From Muribaculum gordoncarteri (lineage in GTDB: Bacteria; Bacteroidota; Bacteroidia; Bacteroidales; Muribaculaceae): a DNA stretch of 64,000 nucleotides. Under the pieces are notes generated by a model, which saw only the letters and a list, made by a program, of their open reading frames with translations, did not search any database and was not told the origin of the DNA. A program made the position numbers and the translations under genes. Shown here one piece after another: positions 53,399 to 64,000 of this stretch. The DNA lies in assembly GCF_004803695.1 (NCBI RefSeq), contig NZ_CP039393.1:558001-622000 (forward strand), given 5' to 3'. How positions within the stretch are numbered: the stretch's first letter is position 1; each line of letters opens with the position of its first letter.

Positions 53399-54436
53399 AT
53401 GAAGAAGGATATGATTTTGGTTACGGGTGGAACCGGATACATCGGTTCGCACACCGTAGTTGAGCTCCAGAAAGCGGGCTATCCTGTAGTTATAGTGGAT
53501 AATCTGTCAAACTCCAACAAGGAGGTCCTTGACGGGATTGAGCGTATTACCGGCATCCGCCCTGAGTTTGTTGAGGCTGATTGCACCGACATGGCCGCTC
53601 TCACAGCTCTGTTTGACAAGTATCCCGGAATCAAGGGAATAATCAATTTTGCTGCAAGCAAGGCCGTGGGCGAATCCATGCAGAAGCCTATTCTCTACTA
53701 TCGCAACAATCTTAACACGCTCATGAATCTGCTCGACCTTATGGGTGAGCGTGGCGTAAAGGGCATTGTATTCTCTTCGTCATGTACAGTGTACGGCGAG
53801 CCTGATGTTAATCCCGTGACCGAAGCCGCTCCCATCAAGAAGGCCACTTCGCCTTACGGCAACACAAAGCAGATTTCGGAGGAGATTATAACTGATGTAA
53901 TCAACGCCGGAGCGCCTTTCAAGAGCATCATACTTCGTTACTTCAATCCGGTTGGAGCTCATCCGAGCGCCGAAATCGGCGAATTGCCTAACGGAGTTCC
54001 CCAGAATCTCATCCCTTATTTGACTCAGACCGCCATTGGCGTGCGCAAGGAGCTTAGCGTATTCGGCAATGACTACAATACCCGCGACGGTTATTGCATC
54101 CGTGACTTCATCGATGTTGTAGACCTTGCGCGTGCTCATGTCATCGCTGTAGAGCGTATGCTTGAGGACAAGAGCCCCGAAAAGATTGAGATATTCAACC
54201 TCGGAACCGGCAACGGCCTGTCGGTTATGGAGCTCATCAATGCTTTTGAACGTGCTACGGGCGTAAAGGTTCCTTATAAGATCGCTCCCCGTCGTGCCGG
54301 TGACATTGAGCAGGTGTGGGCTAATCCCGCCTATGCAAATGAGGTTCTTGGCTGGAAAGCTGAAACTCCGATTGAGGACACAATGCGTTCGGCATGGGCT
54401 TGGCAGCTTCGTCTTCGTGAGCGCGGAGTCATGTAA
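53399..54436 (+). CDS. galE: UDP-glucose 4-epimerase
   Basis: 345 residues. NAD-binding LVTGGTGYIGSHTVVEL, VFSSSCTVYGEP, catalytic Y-x3-K in SPYGNTKQISE, RYFNPVGAHPSAEIGE and RDGYCIRDFIDVVDLA. Interconverts UDP-glucose and UDP-galactose for surface glycans. Confidence 0.97.
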   Translation: MKKDMILVTGGTGYIGSHTVVELQKAGYPVVIVDNLSNSNKEVLDGIERITGIRPEFVEADCTDMAALTALFDKYPGIKGIINFAASKAVGESMQKPILYYRNNLNTLMNLLDLMGERGVKGIVFSSSCTVYGEPDVNPVTEAAPIKKATSPYGNTKQISEEIITDVINAGAPFKSIILRYFNPVGAHPSAEIGELPNGVPQNLIPYLTQTAIGVRKELSVFGNDYNTRDGYCIRDFIDVVDLARAHVIAVERMLEDKSPEKIEIFNLGTGNGLSVMELINAFERATGVKVPYKIAPRRAGDIEQVWANPAYANEVLGWKAETPIEDTMRSAWAWQLRLRERGVM

Positions 54437-54466
54437 TAGTACTTTATTTTATATACCGTTTTTTTT

Positions 54467-54507
54467 CAAGGTCGTTGTCATTGGATGGCGACCTTGATTT
54501 TTTTTGT
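54467..54507 (+). terminator. galE terminator
   Basis: CAAGGTCG (54467-54474) / CGACCTTG (54489-54496), then ATTTTTTTTG. Confidence 0.85.
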
Positions 54508-54579
54508 GTTTTGCGGGTGTTGATTCACAGGTGGTTGTGAATTTGTTTGGGATTTCGGCTAAAAAAGTGGTGAAAAAAT

Positions 54580-54610
54580 TTGGTGGTTACGGACAAAGGG
54601 CGTAACTTTG
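54580..54610 (+). promoter_or_regulatory. rrn promoter P1
   Basis: TTG (54580-54582), 20 bp, TAACTTTG (54603-54610), about 300 bp before the 16S gene. Confidence 0.75.
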
Positions 54611-54690
54611 CACTCGCTTTTGAGAAAGCGGTCATCCGGCGGAGGCCGGGACGCTCCGGAAGGGCGGCAACAAAATTTTGAATAAAAAGT

Positions 54691-54721
54691 TTGCGGGAAT
54701 GAAAAAAACGTTGTAACTTTG
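54691..54721 (+). promoter_or_regulatory. rrn promoter P2
   Basis: TTG (54691-54693), 20 bp, TAACTTTG (54714-54721), followed by a 190-nt leader. Same spacing and same -7 box as P1. Confidence 0.78.
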
Positions 54722-54913
54722 CAACGCTTTTCCCGGAAAGCCCGAGAGAGCGAGGACATTGAAATTATTACAATAGACAAGAAGTAGTACAAGAGAAGGG
54801 TCATGTTAAACATGATTGCCACTCTGTCAATTCTGCGATAGCACAACACTCCGGCCAGGGGGTCGAGATGGAAAGCGTTTCCGTCAAGACACAGAAAAAA
54901 TAAAAAAAAAGAT

Positions 54914-56457
<1,544 letters not shown>

Positions 56458-56589
56458 GGAGCGGAGCGCGAGCTCGGTTCCCCTGGAGAAAACGGAGGCT
56501 AACGCACGACCGAGTGGACAATCCCTTCGGTACTGCTTCGTCTATTGTTTTATATAACGCATTATCCTCCTTGACGGAGGTTGAAGTGC

Positions 56590-56663
56590 AGTCCCTTAGC
56601 TCAGTTGGTTAGAGCGCTACACTGATAATGTAGAGGTCGGCAGTTCAACTCTGCCAGGGACTA
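56590..56663 (+). tRNA. tRNA-Ile (anticodon GAT)
   Basis: Acceptor AGTCCCT pairs with AGGGACT; anticodon stem CTACA/TGTAG with loop CTGATAA. It lies in the 16S-23S spacer. No tRNA-Ala follows, although both are common in this position. Confidence 0.96.
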
Positions 56664-56804
56664 CGATAAAGGAAGAGGACATTGACATGCTGGAAGCGAT
56701 TCTGAGTAATCAGAATCAAGATACGAGTGAAACAAATGACGAAATCAAAGCATTAGGTATGCATATACGATGCGACAGATTGAGTAGGCGAAAAAAATAA
56801 ACTC

Positions 56805-59697
<2,893 letters not shown>

Positions 59698-59879
59698 CGG
59701 GACGCAAGTCCCCGTGCTCAATGCAAAGGTTCCGCAGGCCACGCCGCCGCGGGACGGTCGCAGTGCACAGTCCGAGGCTTCGATTGAGTCGAAGACCCGT
59801 ATCAGCTTTCAGGAAGTCCGCTTCCTCCACCACACCGGTCGCCTAAGAGATGGCGACGACAGGAAAAAGAGAAAAACTA

Positions 59880-59984
<105 letters not shown>

Positions 59985-59990
59985 CTTCAC

Positions 59991-60032
59991 AATCAGGCCG
60001 ACTGCACATCGCAGTCGGCCTGATTCTTTTTA
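59991..60032 (+). terminator. rrn terminator
   Basis: Perfect 15-bp stem, AATCAGGCCGACTGC (59991-60005) / its complement (60011-60025), loop ACATC, then CTTTTTAT. Confidence 0.93.
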
Positions 60033-60071
60033 TCCCCATGCCATTACAGCAAACAGATTGCCATAAATAAG

Positions 60072-60095
60072 AAAAGCAACCGAGGTGGTTGCTTT
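60072..60095 (-). terminator. Terminator of the TPR gene
   Basis: AAAGCAACC (60073-60081) / GGTTGCTTT (60087-60095), 5-nt loop; on the minus strand followed by TCTTATTTATGG. Works against the rrn terminator, so the two operons are insulated. Confidence 0.7.
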
Positions 60096-60131
60096 GTCGT
60101 TTATAGATGTGCCCCGTTTTGGGGGTTAGAG

Positions 60132-60929
60132 TTATTCTTTTTCGCTAAGCTCGAAAGCCTTTCTTACATCATTTCGGGCATCGTCCTTACGGTAACGCAG
60201 CTTGTTAAGGTAACCGCGATAAAGATAAAGCTCTCCGTTGTCGGGATCAAGCTCAAGTCCTGCGGCTATATCGGCCGACGCTTCGTTTAGCTTTTGAGTC
60301 ATAAGATAACACACCGCGCGTGCGCTGTACAGGTCGGCTGAAGGTTTCTTCTTTATAAGCTCGCTGTAGTAGGGAATCGCTTTTTCCCACTGCTCGGTTG
60401 CAGTGTACAATGCTCCATAAGCGGTGTTGGCCTCATCGCTGCCCGGTGACATGCGGTTCAGTGCGTCACAATCATTCTGTGCAGTTGCATAGTCGCCATA
60501 TCGCAGTGACATCACCGCATGCATGTAACGCGGTTCTATCAGCGTGGTGTCAAGTGCTATTATTTTTGAATAGTCGTTATAGGCCAATGAGTCACGGCCG
60601 AGTGCGAGATACACTTCCGCTCTGTTTTTCAGCACCGTCACCGATACGGGTGCTCGCTTGTGAGCGTCACTTAATGTTGCTATGGCTGCGCTGTCCTGCC
60701 CGAGATAGAATTGAACGAGTCCGAGATTGGACATTAGCAGGATGTTTGACGGATTCTCGGGATCGAGTGCCATAGCGTCCTTCAGGCTCTTTTCGGCTTC
60801 CAGCCATTTACCTTCGGATATGGCTTTGTCGGCATCTCCCATAAGGTCGAAATAAGTGTCGGATAGAGCTGTTACAGGCACCGATACCATTGTGGCCGAC
60901 AGCAATGTGGCTATGATTGATTTGCGCAT
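60132..60929 (-). CDS. Exported TPR-repeat protein
   Basis: 265 residues. Signal peptide 1-23 (SIIATLLSATMVSVPVTALS). Then about six TPR-like helix pairs: DADKAISEGKWLEAEKSLKDA, LSDAHKRAPVSVTVLKNRAEV, YNDYSKIIALDTTLIEPRY, YGDYATAQNDCDALNRM, QWEKAIPYYSELIKKKP, NEASADIAAGLELDPDNG. A protein-binding scaffold in the periplasm; partner unknown. Divergent from the clostripain-type gene. Confidence 0.9.
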   Translation of the reverse strand: MRKSIIATLLSATMVSVPVTALSDTYFDLMGDADKAISEGKWLEAEKSLKDAMALDPENPSNILLMSNLGLVQFYLGQDSAAIATLSDAHKRAPVSVTVLKNRAEVYLALGRDSLAYNDYSKIIALDTTLIEPRYMHAVMSLRYGDYATAQNDCDALNRMSPGSDEANTAYGALYTATEQWEKAIPYYSELIKKKPSADLYSARAVCYLMTQKLNEASADIAAGLELDPDNGELYLYRGYLNKLRYRKDDARNDVRKAFELSEKE

Positions 60930-60948
60930 ATTATTGAGGTTTGACCTG

Positions 60949-60956
60949 CAAATATA
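60949..60956 (-). promoter_or_regulatory. -7 box of the TPR gene
   Basis: TATATTTG on the minus strand, 20 bp before the start codon. -33 region AT-rich without a clear TTG. Confidence 0.5.
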
Positions 60957-61011
60957 CGGCTATTTTTGTTTATAGATGGCTATTGTTTACATATTTAGTC
61001 ATTTTTTAGAA

Positions 61012-61039
61012 TTGCTAATAAAAAGAATTAGTAACTTTG
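61012..61039 (+). promoter_or_regulatory. Promoter of the clostripain-type gene
   Basis: TTG (61012-61014), 17 bp, TAACTTTG (61032-61039). ATG 61046 lies 7 bp after the box, so the mRNA would be leaderless or nearly so. Confidence 0.5.
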
Positions 61040-61045
61040 TATATT

Positions 61046-62197
61046 ATGAAATTGAAATTGCTATTATCATTAATCATTTCCTTTTGTTTGGTTTCTTGTA
61101 GTGATGATGACGGTCCCGAAGTGAAGAAAGAGAGCAGTCGCACTCTGCTTGTCTATATGGTTTCGGATAACAGTCTGTATTCTTTTGGAGAGAGTGATTT
61201 AAAGGAGATGCTGACTGCCGCACGTAACGGCGGATTGAAAAATGACGGACGACTTTTGGTTTACTATGCATCGGGCCTGACGCCTGAATTGCGCGAGATA
61301 ACTCCCGACGGCATTGTCACGCTTAAAACCTACGATGATGTGACATCGTCGGTAACGGTGTCGACTATGCGTCGTGTCATGGCCGATATGCACCAACTTG
61401 CTCCGGCCAATGATTACGCTCTTGTCATGTGGAGCCATTCGAGCGGATGGCTTAAGCCTTCGGTGTCGGCTCCGCAGAATCGTTCATGGGGCGTTGAAAA
61501 CAGTACCGGAGGTGCCGAGATGTCGATTCCCGAACTTGCCGATGCTTTGCGAGGCGAGCATTTCAGCTTCATGTACTTTGACTGCTGTTACATGGGAAAT
61601 ATCGAAACCCTCTATGAGCTGCGTGGAATCACCGACTATGTAGTAGCGTCACCTACCGAGATTCCGAGCGACGGAATGCCCTATAATCTTAATGTGGGAT
61701 GCTTCTTTGAGCTTGTGCCTGATCTTAAGGGTGCGGCACGTAACACATTCGATTATTATGATGTCCAGAGCGGCAAATACCGCAGCTGTACGATTTCAGT
61801 GTATGACATGTCCAAGATTGACCGTGTGGCCAATGCTACGCGCAACATAATGCTTGAAAATCTTACATTGCCTGATGATTATACCCCGCAGGGCTACGGT
61901 GTGGGCAATAAATTCCGTGACAAATACTACGATTTGGGTTATTACGCGCTTTCACTCACTGATAATGCATCGCTTCAAAGCGAATTTCAGTCGGCCATGG
62001 ATGATTTTGTAATATATAAAGAGGCCACCGATTACATGTGGAATTCACTGAAGCTTGAACATTGCAGCGGAGTGTCGAGTTATATAGTCAAAGCGGATGA
62101 AGAGGGAATCTCAAAGGCCGACAATTATGGCTATTTTGATTTGGAATGGAGTGACGATGTTGTCATCCCGGCTTTCTCGGCACACTCGCTGATGTAA
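61046..62197 (+). CDS. Clostripain-family (C11) cysteine peptidase lipoprotein
   Basis: 383 residues from ATG 61046 (an in-frame TTG at 61037 lies in the promoter). Lipobox LVSC: signal LLLSLIISFCLVS then Cys and an acidic SDDDG, a sign of surface export in Bacteroidetes. Catalytic His in YALVMWSHSSGW and Cys in FMYFDCCYMGNIE. C11 peptidases cut after Arg or Lys; the autocleavage site is not obvious. Likely exposed on the cell surface. Confidence 0.9.
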   Translation: MKLKLLLSLIISFCLVSCSDDDGPEVKKESSRTLLVYMVSDNSLYSFGESDLKEMLTAARNGGLKNDGRLLVYYASGLTPELREITPDGIVTLKTYDDVTSSVTVSTMRRVMADMHQLAPANDYALVMWSHSSGWLKPSVSAPQNRSWGVENSTGGAEMSIPELADALRGEHFSFMYFDCCYMGNIETLYELRGITDYVVASPTEIPSDGMPYNLNVGCFFELVPDLKGAARNTFDYYDVQSGKYRSCTISVYDMSKIDRVANATRNIMLENLTLPDDYTPQGYGVGNKFRDKYYDLGYYALSLTDNASLQSEFQSAMDDFVIYKEATDYMWNSLKLEHCSGVSSYIVKADEEGISKADNYGYFDLEWSDDVVIPAFSAHSLM

Positions 62198-62221
62198 CAT
62201 TGTTGAACGCAAAGTGACTGT

Positions 62222-63370
62222 ATGATCGTAAATGTTGAAGATATGATGGCCGGCGGAATGGTTGCCGGCGGGGGAGTCACGCCTGCTCCTACCGATTCGA
62301 TTTCCGGATTTGACAAAGGCATGAAGACGCTTGAAAGCATGTCGCTTGATGATTTAATCAATCGGCTTGTGAGCGGATTGGTCGATTTTGCCATACACCT
62401 GGCTATCGCCATACTCGTATTCTATGTAGGAAAGTTTATAATCACCAAGATTTATAACATAACATCGTCGGTGTTTATAAGGCGGCGGATTGACCGTTCG
62501 CTCGCCACGTTTGTCCTGAGCCTCATACGCATAGTGCTCTATTTCATTCTTGTGGTGACGGTGGTCGGCATCCTCGGCATCGAAACGAGCTCGTTCCTCG
62601 CGCTGTTTGCATCGGCCGGTGTTGCCGTGGGTTTGGCGTTAAGCGGAACATTGCAGAATTTTGCCGGAGGAGTGCTGATATTGCTCCTCAAGCCCTATAA
62701 AATCGGTGATTACATCGAGGCGCAGGGCTATTCGGGAATCGTCAAGGAGATTCAGATATTCAGCACCATAATCAACACGCCCGACAATAAGCAGATAATC
62801 ATACCTAACGGCGGATTGTCGACAAGCTCAATCAACAACTACTCCAAGGAGGAGTATCGTCGTGTCGATTGGTCGGTGTCGATAGCTTACGGCGATGATG
62901 TGGATGTCGCAAAGGCTGCGATTCTCGATATGCTCAGGAGCGATGATCGCATTGTGGTTAAGTATGTCGAGGACGACCGCAAGATGCGTGCCGACCGTAA
63001 GGAGATCGAAGAAACATCCGACAATGGTGACGCGGAATCGGAGGCAGCTGTCGAGCCTGTTGAGAAGAAGAGCTGGATTAAGCGGGTTTTCAGCAGCCGT
63101 AAGAAAGTGACCGTCATCTCCGACAGGATCGATGCCGAGCATGCCAAGACTCTTGAGATGCTGCCCAAGGCCGACCGCTCGCCGTTTGTCGCACTTGGCG
63201 TATTGAACTCAAGCAGCATCGACATAACGGTGCGCGCCTGGACACGCTCCGAATTCTATTGGGGAGTCTTCTATGAGATGAATGAGCGCTTCTACAAGGA
63301 ACTTCCTGAAAAGGGCCTCCACTTCCCATTCCCTCAAATGGATGTGCATCTCAACCATATCAATAGTTAG
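62222..63370 (+). CDS. MscS-type mechanosensitive channel
   Basis: 382 residues. Three membrane spans at about 55-78, 92-118 and 120-148; pore helix FASAGVAVGLALSGTLQNFAGGVLILLLKPYKIGDYI and the beta domain GYSGIVKEIQIFSTIINTPDNKQIIIPNGGL are classic MscS. A charged insert of about 45 residues (MRADRKEIEETSDNG to RVFSSRKK) splits the C-terminal domain. Releases solutes on osmotic downshift. The gene follows the peptidase by 24 bp, so they may be co-transcribed. Confidence 0.95.
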   Translation: MIVNVEDMMAGGMVAGGGVTPAPTDSISGFDKGMKTLESMSLDDLINRLVSGLVDFAIHLAIAILVFYVGKFIITKIYNITSSVFIRRRIDRSLATFVLSLIRIVLYFILVVTVVGILGIETSSFLALFASAGVAVGLALSGTLQNFAGGVLILLLKPYKIGDYIEAQGYSGIVKEIQIFSTIINTPDNKQIIIPNGGLSTSSINNYSKEEYRRVDWSVSIAYGDDVDVAKAAILDMLRSDDRIVVKYVEDDRKMRADRKEIEETSDNGDAESEAAVEPVEKKSWIKRVFSSRKKVTVISDRIDAEHAKTLEMLPKADRSPFVALGVLNSSSIDITVRAWTRSEFYWGVFYEMNERFYKELPEKGLHFPFPQMDVHLNHINS

Positions 63371-63406
63371 AATTTGAAAATATAAATTAATATAAAACAA
63401 TGTCGA

Positions 63407-63437
63407 TATAGCCATTTTTTAAAAAGAAATGGCTATA
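63407..63437 (+). terminator. Hairpin after mscS, overlapping a -7 box
   Basis: TATAGCCATTT (63407-63417) / AAATGGCTATA (63427-63437), 9-nt loop. The right arm runs into TATATTTG (63434-63441), a possible promoter for the downstream genes. Confidence 0.65.
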
Positions 63438-63477
63438 TTTGCGTTATATCCCCAAGTCGGTTTTCGTGCCTCTCCTC

Positions 63478-63570
63478 ATGCTCACGATGAACGGCCGGCT
63501 TCATTATATTATGCTCTCTCTTCTTGCAGCCGTTGTTTACAGCGGCCTCTTCTACGCCAAAAATAAATAA
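63478..63570 (+). CDS. Tiny membrane ORF (30 aa), unknown
   Basis: ATG 63478 to TAA 63568-63570. Residues 11-27 (YIMLSLLAAVVYSGLFY) form a single span with a Lys/Asn tail. A longer reading from GTG 63466 is possible. It ends 8 bp before recJ. No family recognised; a real small membrane protein or a leader ORF. Confidence 0.35.
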   Translation: MLTMNGRLHYIMLSLLAAVVYSGLFYAKNK

Positions 63571-63578
63571 CAACATAA

Positions 63579-64000
63579 ATGATAAGTAAATGGAATTACT
63601 TACCCCTTACTACAGAAGAACAAAAATTAGAGACGGAATTGGCGTCGCGTTACGCCAACTGTCCTCCTATTAGCGAGCTTTTGGTTCAGCGTGGCATATC
63701 GTCGGTGGAAGAGGCTGAGCGTTTCTTTCATCCGTCGTTGAAAAATATGCACGATCCGTTCCTTATGCCCGATATGGATAAAGCTGTAAACAGGCTTAAC
63801 AGAGCCATGGGGTCAAAGGAGAAGATTCTGGTGTTTGGCGACTATGATGTCGATGGCACAACATCGGTGGCATTGGTCTATAAATACCTTCAGAATTTTT
63901 ACTCCAACATTGAGTATTACATACCCACTCGTTACGATGAAGGGTATGGAATTTCAATCAGGACTATTGACGAGGCCGCCGCTTCGGGGGTCAAGCTCAT
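63579..64000 (+). CDS. recJ: Single-stranded-DNA exonuclease RecJ, N-terminal part (cut by window edge)
   Basis: First 140 residues seen. ISKWNYLPLTTEEQKLE, ISELLVQRGISSVEEAERFFHPSLKNMHDPFLMPDMDKAV and the DHH-type motif ILVFGDYDVDGTTSVALVY are typical of RecJ, as is YYIPTRYDEGYGIS. A 5'-3' exonuclease in recombination and mismatch repair. The rest lies outside the window. Confidence 0.95.
   Translation, partial: MISKWNYLPLTTEEQKLETELASRYANCPPISELLVQRGISSVEEAERFFHPSLKNMHDPFLMPDMDKAVNRLNRAMGSKEKILVFGDYDVDGTTSVALVYKYLQNFYSNIEYYIPTRYDEGYGISIRTIDEAAASGVKL

Overview
The window looks like the chromosome of a gut-type Bacteroidales bacterium, probably Muribaculaceae-like. Supporting signs are promoters of the Bacteroidetes type (TTG, about 20 bp, TAnnTTTG) in front of many genes, a methylmalonyl-CoA decarboxylase operon for propionate formation, a GH95 fucosidase, and an rRNA operon ending in a clear terminator. 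The genus is an inference; no database was searched.

Layout. (1) 1-3.9 kb: the end of a conjugative or mobilizable element on the minus strand (partial ParA/TraA-type ATPase, MOBP-type relaxase, MobC-like accessory protein, candidate oriT) plus two tiny membrane ORFs. (2) 3.95-28.6 kb: a 24.6-kb genomic island inserted in the 3' end of tRNA-Leu(CAG). A 17-bp att repeat (16/17 identical) bounds it, paired TGCACGTAA repeats lie near both ends, and a tyrosine integrase sits next to attL. Its cargo looks like defence genes: AlbA/Schlafen-type regulator plus HD hydrolase; a TOTE-type primase-helicase-PLD protein; a 1.07-kb non-coding tract full of hairpins; an excisionase-like HTH protein; a PLD-SNF2 helicase and an Eco57I-type methylase; four small or unknown genes, one membrane-bound; a 1220-aa STAND NTPase with a nuclease-like N-terminus; RhuM; a helical protein; and a Bro-N-Fic fusion. 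(3) 28.8-34.0 kb: operon mce-mmdA-LTD/OadG-biotin carrier-OadB (minus strand). (4) 34.1-37.4 kb: an IS1634-family element with a duplicated left end, flanked by a 106-bp direct repeat. (5) 37.4-45.5 kb: dnaK, a candidate helix/zeta-kinase toxin-antitoxin pair, macrodomain protein, HxlR/cupin pair sharing a palindromic double promoter, an IS4-type element with 9-bp target duplication, CDF transporter, PAS protein. (6) 45.4-54.4 kb: housekeeping genes (GH95, miaA, pepT, cysK, U32 peptidase family, galE). (7) 54.5-60.0 kb: rrn operon 16S-tRNA-Ile-23S-5S with two promoters. (8) 60.1-64 kb: TPR protein, clostripain-type lipoprotein, MscS channel, a tiny membrane ORF and the start of recJ.

The part most likely to be new is 11.0-12.5 kb inside the island. 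It holds a candidate structured RNA (a UUCG-capped hairpin followed by a clean three-way junction), then about 590 bp with 13 copies of TGATTG/CAATCA arranged in successive hairpins, then an HTH gene, then an inverted repeat with related words that covers the -33 box of the helicase-methylase operon promoter. A near-exact 20-bp direct repeat, in the same reading frame on both sides, brackets this 1.65-kb segment, which suggests it was inserted as a module between the primase-helicase and the PLD-helicase genes. A reasonable hypothesis is that the HTH protein binds the array and the promoter, so the segment is a regulatory or replication control region for the downstream operon.
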